A DNA stretch of 24,350 nt from Synergistaceae bacterium UBA5560. Its GTDB lineage: Bacteria; Synergistota; Synergistia; Synergistales; Aminiphilaceae. The first letter of the stretch is position 1. Every line of letters starts with the position of its first letter. Below the pieces are notes generated by a model. It made no database searches. It had not been told where the DNA came from and saw only the letters and a list, made by a program, of their open reading frames with translations. The position numbers and the translations under genes were made by a program. Shown piece by piece: positions 1 to 8,323 of the stretch. The DNA lies in the NCBI GenBank assembly GCA_002425685.1, contig DIMS01000028.1, positions 19,832-44,181 on the forward strand. The letters are read 5' to 3'.

Positions 1-141
1 TTTCCTCGTAGTACTTAATTTGGGGGCTGGTCAGCTGTGGTCGGCCAAGCTGCGCCTGGAGTTCCGGAAGGGTGTTTCATCAGCCGTTGTCGCCGGGGGC
101 ATGCATGGGGTCGGCCAGGAAGACCGGGATGTGCTTCGGGA
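1..141. other. Left edge, no gene identified
   Basis: Downstream of the response regulator stop. No frame with recognisable content, no terminator hairpin with a T-run. Confidence 0.4.
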
Positions 142-1230
142 TCAGGCGGGATCCACGTGGATTATCAGCGCGGAGGCGTCGTCGGTGCGTGTCTCCAGAT
201 GGGCGAGTTCGAGAAGGATGTCTTCCGTCTGCTGTAGTGTGAGGCCGGCGTCGCATTTTCTTGGAGGAAAGGACTCGTGGAATCCGTCACTCAAAAAGAG
301 GAACGCGTCGCTCGGGCCGATGGGCATGGATTGTTCGTCGTACAGGGTATCGCTGTCGACACCGAGGAAAAGGCCAGGGGAGCGCACGAATCCCCGAAAC
401 GAAGCCGCGAGGGAAAGAAATTGTCCTCCGCCTGCGGCGGAGTAGTCAAGCGTTCCCCGGAAGAAATCGAAGAGAAAGACGATCCCGGCGGCAAGGGATT
501 CTCCCTTCATGCAGGGGACGAGTTCGGCATTCAGGAAAGAAAGGGTGTTTCCCGGGGAGAGATTTCGCTCGCAGCTTTGGCGAAAGAGAAGACTGAGCGC
601 AGAGACCTGGAGTGCCGCTGAGAGACCGTGCCCCATCACGTCCATGAGACATCCCTGGAGAAACCGTCGATTCTCGGACCATCTGTAGTCAAAGAAATCG
701 CCGCTGACGTGCTGCAAGGGGAAGAAAAGAGTGCGCACCGAAGCGGGCTTTCGCCCAGTGTCGGCCTCGGGAAGAAGTTGGCGTTGGAGGTTTCCTGCGA
801 GCTGGAGATCCCTTTCGAGCAGATTGTAGTGTCGTTTCAGTTCTTTTTTGAGCCGGATGGTTTCGGAGCTCTTTTGCAATGCCTCCAGGCACTGTTCTTC
901 CCGAATCGGCTTGAGGAGATAGTGATTGACGCCCGATCCGATGAGCTGGAGAAAGTACTCCGTGTCGCTGTAGGCGGTTCCGGCGATGACGATGCATTCC
1001 CGATCGATGCGTCGAATCTGTTCCACAAGAGCAATGCCGTCCATGATGGGCATACGGATGTCCGTCATGACCACGTCGGGGCGGATCGTGCGGAAAACGG
1101 CGAGGCCTTCCTCGCCGTTGGAGGCGGTGTGCAGCTCCCGTACGAATCTCTTGAGCATTTGTGCCACGGCGAGACGAATGAGGGCTTCGTCCTCCACGTA
1201 GAGGAGCGAAATGTCGAGTTTGTCCGGCAT
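142..1230 (-). CDS. Response regulator with SpoIIE/PP2C-type serine phosphatase output domain (RsbU-like)
   Basis: 362 aa. Residues 1-120 form a receiver domain: acidic pair E13/D14, phosphoacceptor D57 in MTDIRMP, T85 and K107 in LLKPI. A short helical linker (about 121-150) leads to a SpoIIE/PP2C phosphatase domain with the metal-binding acidic residues in place: D178 in SGDFFD, D197 in MDVMGHG, D315 in SDGFHE and D350/D351 in TDDAS. By family knowledge, such proteins dephosphorylate an anti-sigma-factor antagonist (STAS protein) when the receiver is phosphorylated. No STAS, RsbW-like kinase or histidine kinase gene lies in the window, so the partner is elsewhere. The ATG at 1230 has a purine-rich AAGGA about 10 bases upstream and starts just before the receiver fold. 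The gene is divergent from the signalling block at 2044. Domain call is firm; the regulated process is unknown. Confidence 0.93.
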   Translation of the reverse strand: MPDKLDISLLYVEDEALIRLAVAQMLKRFVRELHTASNGEEGLAVFRTIRPDVVMTDIRMPIMDGIALVEQIRRIDRECIVIAGTAYSDTEYFLQLIGSGVNHYLLKPIREEQCLEALQKSSETIRLKKELKRHYNLLERDLQLAGNLQRQLLPEADTGRKPASVRTLFFPLQHVSGDFFDYRWSENRRFLQGCLMDVMGHGLSAALQVSALSLLFRQSCERNLSPGNTLSFLNAELVPCMKGESLAAGIVFLFDFFRGTLDYSAAGGGQFLSLAASFRGFVRSPGLFLGVDSDTLYDEQSMPIGPSDAFLFLSDGFHESFPPRKCDAGLTLQQTEDILLELAHLETRTDDASALIIHVDPA

Positions 1231-1272
1231 AACTCTCTCAATCCTTCCGGGAAAGCGGAATCCATTTCCCCT

Positions 1273-1278
1273 ACTATA
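1273..1278 (-). promoter_or_regulatory. Possible -10 element for the response regulator gene
   Basis: Read on the minus strand, TATAGT lies about 43 bases upstream of the ATG at 1230 and is the only TATAAT-like hexamer in a short AT-richer patch. There is no good -35 hexamer at 16-18 bases, only a weak CTGTTC-like match, so this is tentative. Confidence 0.35.
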
Positions 1279-1856
1279 CCACCCGGGAGGATTGAACAGG
1301 GGTGGGATGCTCCGATCTTCACGAAAGGTTTTTGTCTGGAGAGACGGTTGTTTTCACCCGGTGGAAGGTGGAGTGGGGGAGTCGCCGTCGCCGTTTGCTC
1401 TCGATGGAAACAGGAGTTAGCTTGCCGCGGCCGAGGAAAAGGAGACGGAGGTGTTTCGCCGAGCGCCCCAGTTTCCCGTTCCGGACAGGAGTGGTACGGA
1501 GAAGGAGGGGGGATATTTTCATAAGGTCATTAATGATCAAGTCTTTCTCTCGCATTTTTGGGAAAGCGGAATCGCCTGAAATTCCATGTTGGACTGCAAA
1601 AAACCGGTGTCTTCCGAATGTTTCTCTCTTTTTGAGTTCTTCCCCGGAGAAGAACGAAGACGGATTTCCCCTGCGCGTTGTGTGCGACGCACGAGACGAT
1701 GACGAAGGAGGGGGCGTCGGATGCGTGAGGAATTCCGTGAGGAAGGGGAAAGGGGAGTGAAAATCTTGTACAATGAAAAGAGATATGTTCGGATCGTTTT
1801 TCCCTTTCCTCCCATGCGCCGGGTCCGTTTTTCCACAGAGTAGCTCCGGAGGAGTT

Positions 1857-1879
1857 CTCTTGTCCGTCCAGGACAAGAG
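1857..1879. repeat. 9-bp perfect inverted repeat (hairpin) upstream of 2044
   Basis: CTCTTGTCC at 1857-1865 pairs perfectly with GGACAAGAG at 1871-1879 across a 5-base loop. No T-run follows on either strand, so it is not a classical terminator. It could be an operator or a leader hairpin for the downstream operon. Confidence 0.5.
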
Positions 1880-2043
1880 GGATGTCCGTGACACAGCGGT
1901 GTGCTCCGGCGGGTGGAGGAGGGCTTCCAAGAGTCGAATCGATAGAGGGGGTCCGATGGCCGTGTCGTGTGCAATGCTCTCCACCAAAGGAACTCCGATG
2001 ACATTTCCCTCCGGAATGTTTTCTGCAGGAACGCTCCGGTCGT

Positions 2044-3093
2044 GTGGGTTCCGCCATGCGGCGTGACGAGAAGCGCGAGTATCTGAAGGTGGTGGACGCG
2101 GCGCTCCTTCACCTGGAAACGGGGGGCGAGGCGGATCTGCTCCCGCGGGACATGCTGAAGCTTCCCGCGGGAAGACGTTTGGTCTGCCATTTTCTCGTGG
2201 TGGAACACGGAGTGCTTTTTTCGGATCCCGAAATCCTGAGTCTCTGCGGTGAGGACGACACGTCCGTCGCCCATGTCATGGCACTCGTTTTTCCCCTCGA
2301 ACAGATCCTCCGGAAGATGCCCTTGCGCCCGCTCTTTTCCTCCCCGCAGATTCTGACCTTGACCTCCGGAGAAGGACTTCGCGTGGCGGATCTCCTTGCG
2401 GCGCGACGGGAAATTCTCTTTGTTCCGGAAGTGCTCCTCGCCCAGCCCGGCCTCTGGCATTCACCCAGACATCTTCAGGAAGCGAAGGCCTTTGCCGAGT
2501 TCGTGGGAAACGCCTCTGTGACGGAACATCCCGTCGTCACACAAAATCCCTCGCTCCTGCAACGTCTCTGGGCCCTGGCCGCCTTCGAGGGATGGAGGGG
2601 ACCCTTGCCGGCGTGTGCGGCGGACATGCTCGACGCACTGCTTCGGAACATGAGCCGGGAAGAGCGTCTTTTCGTCCTGTCCCGGAATGTCCGGGACAGC
2701 TTCACCTTTCTCTGGGGAAGTTCTCTCATGGAGTGTCTTGCCGGACAGGAGGAGACCAGCGAGGTCGCTTCCCTCCGGCGTGGCCTGCAAAAGGTCCCCG
2801 AGACACTGGTTGTGGGCGATGTGCTCCGCTCTTTCGCGACAGGCCATGTGGACGAAGAATCCTCTCTCGCTTTGGAGGAGTCCTTCCGGGAGGGTCTTTC
2901 CGAAGCTCGGTGTGCCTCGCCCGAGGCTGTGCCCCCTCTTCGGGAACCGGTTTCCGCCCATGAGCCGTACGGGTCTTCGGTGCGGCCTGTCGAGGACGCT
3001 CCGGCGGACCGAAACGGGGAACCGCCCGACATCAGTGCCCTTCTCCGTCTGCAGCGACTGCGTCGTATGGAAGGAAAGGAGCGATCCTCCTGA
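2044..3093 (+). CDS. Hypothetical protein with degenerate ankyrin-like helical repeats
   Basis: 349 aa from GTG 2044; ATG 2056 is an equally possible start (AGGA at 2027-2030 is 13 bases from the GTG), and an in-frame stop at 1999 excludes a longer form. I do not recognise a named family. There is no signal peptide or membrane segment, so it is probably cytoplasmic. Two segments resemble each other: residues 57-84 (LFSDPEIL ... VAHVMAL) and 96-123 (LFSSPQIL ... VADLLAA), with weaker copies near 32-55 and 124-150. This looks like a helical-repeat scaffold. The region after about residue 285 is rich in P, E and S and probably disordered. The stop overlaps the start of the binding-protein gene, so the two are translationally coupled and likely share a role in the same signalling operon. 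The function is not known. Confidence 0.8.
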   Translation: MGSAMRRDEKREYLKVVDAALLHLETGGEADLLPRDMLKLPAGRRLVCHFLVVEHGVLFSDPEILSLCGEDDTSVAHVMALVFPLEQILRKMPLRPLFSSPQILTLTSGEGLRVADLLAARREILFVPEVLLAQPGLWHSPRHLQEAKAFAEFVGNASVTEHPVVTQNPSLLQRLWALAAFEGWRGPLPACAADMLDALLRNMSREERLFVLSRNVRDSFTFLWGSSLMECLAGQEETSEVASLRRGLQKVPETLVVGDVLRSFATGHVDEESSLALEESFREGLSEARCASPEAVPPLREPVSAHEPYGSSVRPVEDAPADRNGEPPDISALLRLQRLRRMEGKERSS

Positions 3094-4202
3094 GAAGGAA
3101 TCTTGCCGCCGCCGGTCTTCTGTTCCTGCTCGCGATCCTTCTCTCGGTGGTGGTTCCGGAACTCCGCACCAGGGATGTCGTGGTCGCGATCTGCACCGAA
3201 GAGCACGGACCTCTTCTCTTCGGTTCCTCTCGCATTGAAGAGGCTCTCCTCTGGGGAATGGACTACCTCAACCAGGATGCCTCGAAAAAAGGCGTGCGGT
3301 ATCGTCCGGTGATCCTCCGGGGAAGTCGTCCCCATCTTCTCGTGGAGGCCGCGAACCGCGCCGGGGCTCATGTGCTCCTTGCCACAGTGACATCCTCCTT
3401 CGCCGAGACCCTGCTTCCCTACCTGGACCATGCGGGTATTGCCGCCATCTCTCCCACGGCGAGTTCGGGCGTGCTGGCCCGCCCGGGGGACCTGCTTTTT
3501 CGGACACGCTCGGACAGCGCTCAGGACGGGGCGTTCCTCGGTGGGATGGCGAGAAGCCAGGGGGCCGGTCGCTATGTGGCGGTTCTGGGCAAGACGAATT
3601 TCACCTTCTCCGGGCGGTTTCTGGCCCACTTCCGGGAGGAGGTGGGAGAGGCGCCGCTGCGGGTGTTCACCGTGGACGACGCCCTCTCCCGGGAGGAACT
3701 TCTTTCCCTTCTGCGGGAGGAGGAGCGCCTCGACGGAGCGCTTCTGGTGCTCGCGGATTACCCTATGGCCATGGTGGCGCAACAGTTGCGTCTTTTTTTC
3801 CCCGGTCTTTCTCTCTGGGTTGCGAGCCTCGGCACGACCGAGCGGGGGGCGATGCTCCTGGGGCGTTTCGGAGAGGGTGCGCGCGCCGTGCTGGGGGCGT
3901 CACCGGATCTGCTTTCCGGGGAGCATCCCTTCGCTGTGTTTCTCCGGGAGCGGTATGCGGGGCAATTGGAGCCCGTTGCTGTCCGCTCCTCCTTCACCGC
4001 GCTGGCCATGCTGAATGAGGCGGTACGCCTCGGAGGGCCGGACAGAAAGGGCGTCATCAAGGGTCTCCGGTCGCTCGACCGAGTGCAGGGCATGGACGGC
4101 CCCTTTACGGTGGATGCCGCGGGGGACGCACACCTTCCGCTCTATCCCGCCACGTTCCGCCGGGGTGTCTGGCAGGTTTGGGACAGGATCTTCTTTCCAT
4201 GA
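3090..4202 (+). CDS. Type 1 periplasmic binding protein (LivJ/Peripla_BP_6-like), probable CTG start
   Basis: 370 aa if it begins at CTG 3090. The mature part has the branched-chain amino acid / amide binding-protein layout: an early strand (VVVAICTEE), a receptor loop ending in ISPTASS and a C-terminal lobe with the FTALAMLNEAVRLGG helix. The usual start codons come too late: GTG 3147 would remove the N-terminal segment. Reading upstream in frame gives a basic start (RRN) and about 17 hydrophobic residues (AAAGLLFLLAILLSVVV), a signal peptide or anchor without a lipobox Cys. AAGGAG at 3076-3081 is exactly 8 bases before CTG 3090, and that CTG overlaps the TGA of the previous gene, like an ATGA coupling. 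No permease or ATPase genes are adjacent; instead the stop overlaps the start of a membrane HD-GYP protein. It probably serves as a ligand-sensing partner rather than a transporter part. The ligand is unknown. Confidence 0.87.
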   Translation: MRRNLAAAGLLFLLAILLSVVVPELRTRDVVVAICTEEHGPLLFGSSRIEEALLWGMDYLNQDASKKGVRYRPVILRGSRPHLLVEAANRAGAHVLLATVTSSFAETLLPYLDHAGIAAISPTASSGVLARPGDLLFRTRSDSAQDGAFLGGMARSQGAGRYVAVLGKTNFTFSGRFLAHFREEVGEAPLRVFTVDDALSREELLSLLREEERLDGALLVLADYPMAMVAQQLRLFFPGLSLWVASLGTTERGAMLLGRFGEGARAVLGASPDLLSGEHPFAVFLRERYAGQLEPVAVRSSFTALAMLNEAVRLGGPDRKGVIKGLRSLDRVQGMDGPFTVDAAGDAHLPLYPATFRRGVWQVWDRIFFP

Positions 4203-6388
4203 GCATCCGAAGGCTTTTCCTCAACCTCGTGGTTTCCATGTCGCTTTTGGGAATGATCATCCTCGGATTCCAGGCGGTGACCACGGTTCGTATGGAGACG
4301 GAGCATCTTTTTCAGCGGGGAAACCTTCTCGCCGAGGAAACCCGGTTGCAGCTTCGCCGTCTCGGAGAGCGGGCACTTCCTCAGGTGGCGTTGCTCGCGT
4401 CGGGGAATCCCCGGGAGACGGAACATCTTCTGCCGAATCTCAAAATCCTCGCTGTGGTGGAAGAAAACAGGGTGACCCGGGTGATCCGGGGAGCGCTCGT
4501 TCCGGGGATCGAACTGCCCAAGGAACTCTTCTCCGCGAGGAGGGGGGATGGCTTTTCCGGGTGGGTGATCTCACCCCTTCTCGACCCCAGGGGAGAGCTG
4601 CTGCTCGTCACGGAGGTGTTCTGGAGGAACACGCCCTATCTGCTCGCCATCCGTCCGAACTTCGACGACCTGTCCATTCTCACCGGGCCGAGCCTTGTGC
4701 CCCTGCTCATCCGCACCGACGGTCGGGTGATCTGGAGAGCCCCCAGGGAGAGTGTGCACCCCCTCGGCAATGCCGTGGCGGACCGGGGGATTCTGGAGCG
4801 GAAACTTCTCGGGAGCGAAGGGTGGCATTTCGTTCCCTTTCCCTCCGTCGGCGAGGCCCTGTGGATACGGGTGGAGCCGCTCGACGTGGAGGGATTCGCC
4901 GCGGCGGTGATCCTTCCGTTCTCGGCGGTCCTCGGAGCGCTGTTCCGAGCCCTTGTTCCCTCCCTTCTTCTCTTCGTTCTTCTGGGAGGCGTGCTCCTCT
5001 TCTTTCTCCACCTCTGGCGGAACAGTTTTCGCCCCCAGATCCTCCGTCTGGAGGGACTCCTGCGCCAGGTACGGCAGCAGCTCGAGAGAACGAGGACATC
5101 CGAGGAACTCGCCCTTGCCATCGAACGTACCGGCGAGGCCGTGGCACGGCAGAGGGAACGGGTTACTTTCCAGGAAATCGCCTCCGTACTGGACACCATC
5201 GCGGAGGTTTTCGGCGTCATTGCGGGGCAGCAGGAAGAGATCAACGCCTTTCACGAGGAAGTGCACGCCATGAACGTTTCCCTGACGGAGACGAACGATG
5301 CCCTTCGCGAGCGCGAGCGCGTCTGGGGCAAAACACTCGAGGTGGCTCAGACGGTGAGCCGGAGTGGAGACATGGTGCCCGAGATGAAGCGCATCGCCGA
5401 GACGATTCTCGAGGTAGGGCATGCTTCGGGGGTGATCATCGACCGCCTGGAGGAGGACACCCTTTTCCCCGTGGCGTGGGCGGGATACGACAGAACACTG
5501 CTCTTGGCCCCCGTAGCGCTCTCGAAATCCCTCGTCGGAAGAGCGGTGCGGACGGGCGAGCCCCACTGGATAGAACAGGTGGACGAGGACGAGGAATATG
5601 TGGCTGTCGCGGAAGGAATAACCTCGGAAGTGGTCATGCCGCTGCTGCAGGGAGGCGAGCCCGTGGGGGGGCTCACCATGAGCTTTGCCCGTTTTCGCGG
5701 GAAGGACCGCGAGCTTCTCGACACGCTCGTCCCTGTGGCATCGGCGCTGGCGGGTTTCCTCTACATGGAGCGGGCCCAACGGGAAATCAAGGAGTCCTAC
5801 CACTATCTTGTGGAAAAGCTCCAGGAACTCACCGCGCTCTACCACGACGAGACGGCGGAGCACCTGCAGCGCATGGGAGCCTATTGCCGAATGCTTGCGG
5901 AAGTGCTCGGGCGGAGCCCGGAAGAGCAGGAGGAGATGTTTTTTCTCGCCAGGGTGCACGATCTGGGAAAATTGCGGGTTCCCAGGGAGCTTCTGGCAAA
6001 ACCCGGCCCCCTCACCGCGGAGGAGTTCGAGATCGTGAAAGAGCACGCCCGGGCCGGGGCGGAGATTCTCGGTGACGCCCGGTGGCTCTCCATGGCCAGA
6101 ACCATCTGCGCCAGCCATCACGAGCGTTGGGACGGCAGTGGGTATCCCAACGGTCTCAAGGAAATGGAAATTCCCTGGGAGGGATGTGTGGTGGCCCTGG
6201 CGGACGTGTACGACGCCCTCCGTTCCCCCCGGGCCTATAAACCGGAACTCCCCCACGAGACAGTGCGCCGCATCATTCTCGAAGGGGACGGGCGCGTGCG
6301 CCCCGAACATTTCCATCCTCGTCTGCTGGATTTCTTCCGGGAACATTCGGACCGGTTCGCCGCCATCTACGACAGTGCCCGCGAATAG
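4199..6388 (+). CDS. Membrane c-di-GMP phosphodiesterase: periplasmic sensor, GAF and HD-GYP domains
   Basis: 729 aa from ATG 4199, which overlaps the preceding TGA as ATGA; AGGA lies 10 bases upstream. One membrane segment at about 6-28, a periplasmic region of about 200 residues (30-230, probably Cache-like), a second hydrophobic stretch at about 233-272, then a coiled coil (280-380), a GAF domain (about 385-525) and HD-GYP (about 545-725). The HD-GYP residues are complete: H555, H587-D588 and K591 in HDLGK, H616, H640/H641 with DGSGYP at 645-650, and D669/D672. By family knowledge it hydrolyses c-di-GMP to GMP or pGpG. Coupling to the binding-protein gene suggests that the ligand-loaded binding protein docks on the periplasmic domain. 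The GAF domain offers a second, cytoplasmic input. Catalytic activity is likely; the signal is not known. Confidence 0.93.
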   Translation: MSIRRLFLNLVVSMSLLGMIILGFQAVTTVRMETEHLFQRGNLLAEETRLQLRRLGERALPQVALLASGNPRETEHLLPNLKILAVVEENRVTRVIRGALVPGIELPKELFSARRGDGFSGWVISPLLDPRGELLLVTEVFWRNTPYLLAIRPNFDDLSILTGPSLVPLLIRTDGRVIWRAPRESVHPLGNAVADRGILERKLLGSEGWHFVPFPSVGEALWIRVEPLDVEGFAAAVILPFSAVLGALFRALVPSLLLFVLLGGVLLFFLHLWRNSFRPQILRLEGLLRQVRQQLERTRTSEELALAIERTGEAVARQRERVTFQEIASVLDTIAEVFGVIAGQQEEINAFHEEVHAMNVSLTETNDALRERERVWGKTLEVAQTVSRSGDMVPEMKRIAETILEVGHASGVIIDRLEEDTLFPVAWAGYDRTLLLAPVALSKSLVGRAVRTGEPHWIEQVDEDEEYVAVAEGITSEVVMPLLQGGEPVGGLTMSFARFRGKDRELLDTLVPVASALAGFLYMERAQREIKESYHYLVEKLQELTALYHDETAEHLQRMGAYCRMLAEVLGRSPEEQEEMFFLARVHDLGKLRVPRELLAKPGPLTAEEFEIVKEHARAGAEILGDARWLSMARTICASHHERWDGSGYPNGLKEMEIPWEGCVVALADVYDALRSPRAYKPELPHETVRRIILEGDGRVRPEHFHPRLLDFFREHSDRFAAIYDSARE

Positions 6389-6501
6389 GTCGTCCGAACC
6401 GTCCCCCGCTGTCGGCGGGAAAGCTGTTACGTGGTTGCGAGAAACCCGTAAACAAGAGATGGTACCCTTGCTCCGCAGGAATGCGGGAAGGGTGATGGTG
6501 C

Positions 6502-8313
6502 ATGGGGCTCGCTGTGATGGCGCCGGATGTTGCGCGCGAGTGGGATGTGCTCGTGGAGACGATTGAGGAGGGGGCCGTGTATTCGGTTTTTCAGCCCATC
6601 GTCGACGTGGGAGCAGGGAGCGTGTGGGGATACGAGGTCCTTTCCCGGGGTGAGATCCCTCCTCTCGAATCCCCTGCGGCGCTCTTCAGTGTCGCTGCGT
6701 CCTGTTCGCTGGACTGGGAGGCGGAGGAAGCGTGCCGCGAAGCGGCTCTTGCATCCATCGGAGCCATGAAGGACAAGGGCGGTGCCCGTTTCTTCTTCAA
6801 CGTGAGTCCCTCGGTGTTCATGGACCCTCGTTTTATCGATGCTTTCACTCCGGAGGTTCTGCGAAGAGCGGGGCTTTCTCCGGAAATGATCGTGCTGGAG
6901 ATCACCGAGCAAAGTCCCGTGGACGACGACCGGCGTTTCTCCGAAACAGCGGCCCGTTTTCGCGCCGCAGGGATTCCCCTCGCCCTGGACGATCTCGGAG
7001 CCGGGTTCAGTGGCCTTCGAATGCTCATCCTCAGCGCTCCCCAGTATCTCAAGCTCGACATGACCCTCGTCCGGGACATTCAGAACGATGGCTACCGGCG
7101 CCAACTGGTGCGCACGCTCTGCGACTTTGCGGCCCAGGTGGATGCGAAGATCGTCGCCGAAGGGGTGGAAACCCTGGAGGAGCTGCAATGTCTCGTTCGT
7201 CTCGGGGTACGTTACGCCCAGGGCTATCTTTTCGCCTCGCCGGCGCGGACCTGCGCCACGCCTCCGGGGCATCTTCTTGAGACGGCAAAGGTGCTCTGGG
7301 CCGCCTCCCAGGGTGCGTCGACGGACACGCTGGAGAGCATCGACTCCCTTGTGCGACGCTGCCTCGCCCTGCCCAAGGGGGGCATGCGCGGGGAGGACGT
7401 GCACCGCCTTTTCCGCAAGGACGGAAACCTGGACCACTTCGTCGTCCTCGATGGGGCGAAGCCGGTGGGACTTGTCACACGCGAAGGGTTCTCGGCCCGT
7501 ACCGGCGGCGCCTTCGGCTATCATTTGCACGAAAAGCGCCCAGTGGAAAGTTTGGTGCAGAGTTCCTTTCTCTCTGTTCCCGAGGGGTGCGCCGTGACGG
7601 AGCTGGCAAGCCTCGCCATGGAGCGCTCCCGGGACTCGCTCTACGACCCCGTGGTGGTTGTGGATGAGGAAGGTGCCTTCGTCGGTACCGTGACCATGAA
7701 GCAGATCGTCACCCGCGCAGGTGTCCTGGAAGTGGAGATGGCGAAAAACAGCAATCCCCTGAGTGGTCTTCCGGGAAACCGTCAGATCGAACGGTGGATC
7801 AAGACCACCCAGGAGGACGAGCCTCTGTTCTCGGTGGTCTACGCGGATCTGGACCGCTTCAAGGAGTTCAACGACCGGTACGGTTTTCTCCGGGGGGACC
7901 GGCTCATCCGGCTCACCGCGGAAATTCTCCAACGAGGGCTCTCTCTTCTGCCTCCCCGGAGCCGCCTGGGGCACGTGGGAGGGGACGATTTCGTCTTCGT
8001 GGTGCCGGGAGAAGTGTCCGGCGAAACATTGGAAATGGTGTGTACGGCCTTCGACGAGGAAAAACGGGGGCTTTTCAGCACCGAGGATTTCTGCCGGGGA
8101 TGCTACGAGGCGGAGACACGGACGGGGGAGCGTTGTACCGTTCCCCTGGTCACGCTGAGTCTCGCTGTCGTGGAGAGCCGACGCCTTCCCGGTGAGGTGC
8201 ACCCGGGGCTTCTCGTGGAGGTCGCGGCTTCCCTGAAGAAGAAGGTGAAACAGATCACCGCCAGGGAAGGGCGCAGTTTTTATTTCTTTGACCGTCGCGA
8301 CCACGGAAAATGA
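6502..8313 (+). CDS. EAL-CBS-GGDEF c-di-GMP signalling protein
   Basis: 603 aa, soluble. ATG 6502 has GAAGGG at 6487-6492; the in-frame upstream ATG at 6481 hits a stop at once. Residues 20-255 are an EAL domain with the catalytic set intact: E45 (EVL), N100, E133, D163/D164 (DDLGAG), K184, E220 (AEGVE) and Q240 (AQGY), so c-di-GMP phosphodiesterase activity is likely. Residues about 280-405 are a CBS pair, which in other proteins binds adenine nucleotides. Residues about 415-600 are a GGDEF domain with DLDRFKEFND at 449-458, but its signature reads GGDDF (493-497). Cyclase activity is therefore uncertain, and a GTP-binding regulatory role is possible. It lies 113 bp after the HD-GYP gene, with no strong terminator between, and could be co-transcribed. 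A long hairpin follows it. Confidence 0.94.
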   Translation: MGLAVMAPDVAREWDVLVETIEEGAVYSVFQPIVDVGAGSVWGYEVLSRGEIPPLESPAALFSVAASCSLDWEAEEACREAALASIGAMKDKGGARFFFNVSPSVFMDPRFIDAFTPEVLRRAGLSPEMIVLEITEQSPVDDDRRFSETAARFRAAGIPLALDDLGAGFSGLRMLILSAPQYLKLDMTLVRDIQNDGYRRQLVRTLCDFAAQVDAKIVAEGVETLEELQCLVRLGVRYAQGYLFASPARTCATPPGHLLETAKVLWAASQGASTDTLESIDSLVRRCLALPKGGMRGEDVHRLFRKDGNLDHFVVLDGAKPVGLVTREGFSARTGGAFGYHLHEKRPVESLVQSSFLSVPEGCAVTELASLAMERSRDSLYDPVVVVDEEGAFVGTVTMKQIVTRAGVLEVEMAKNSNPLSGLPGNRQIERWIKTTQEDEPLFSVVYADLDRFKEFNDRYGFLRGDRLIRLTAEILQRGLSLLPPRSRLGHVGGDDFVFVVPGEVSGETLEMVCTAFDEEKRGLFSTEDFCRGCYEAETRTGERCTVPLVTLSLAVVESRRLPGEVHPGLLVEVAASLKKKVKQITAREGRSFYFFDRRDHGK

Positions 8314-8323
8314 TGAAAAAGGA

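Larger units (their letters stand above)
1231..2043. other. Gene-poor 0.8-kb interval between divergent genes
   Basis: No reading frame here has recognisable domains or the strong G/C third-position bias of the neighbouring genes. Frames stay open on both strands mainly because stop codons are rare in GC-rich DNA. Visible items are a possible -10 for the minus-strand gene (1273-1278), a TACAAT hexamer at 1770-1775 without a -35 partner, and a 9-bp hairpin at 1857-1879. A 97-codon plus-strand frame at 1773-2066 overlaps the next gene and has no close ribosome site. A minus-strand frame at about 1940-2040 reads somewhat protein-like but matches nothing I know. The interval may hold regulatory sequence, a long leader or a decayed gene. 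Confidence 0.5.

Noticed and set aside
1..141. Minus-strand fragment (frame containing IPVFLADPMHAP) that faintly recalls an MreB-like C-terminus
   Set aside because: Too short and too weak; the frame is closed by a stop and overlaps the response regulator end.
1773..2066. 97-codon plus-strand frame just before the 2044 gene
   Set aside because: Overlaps the next start, has no close ribosome site, and its codon use does not match neighbours; kept only as part of the gene-poor interval.
4015..6075. 686-codon plus-strand frame across the binding-protein end and HD-GYP gene
   Set aside because: Out-of-frame, R/G/P-rich low-complexity translation over two genes with solid homology.
4571..6346. 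591-codon minus-strand open frame opposite the HD-GYP gene
   Set aside because: It lies wholly antisense to a gene with clear domains; its protein is rich in H, R, P and G with no family features, as expected for antisense GC-rich DNA.
6389..6501. Terminator between the HD-GYP and EAL-CBS-GGDEF genes
   Set aside because: Only a 5-bp GC stem (CCCGC/GCGGG) without a T-run is visible; too weak to call.
6427..8304. 625-codon minus-strand open frame opposite the EAL-CBS-GGDEF gene
   Set aside because: Antisense shadow; no domains, no ribosome site, atypical composition.
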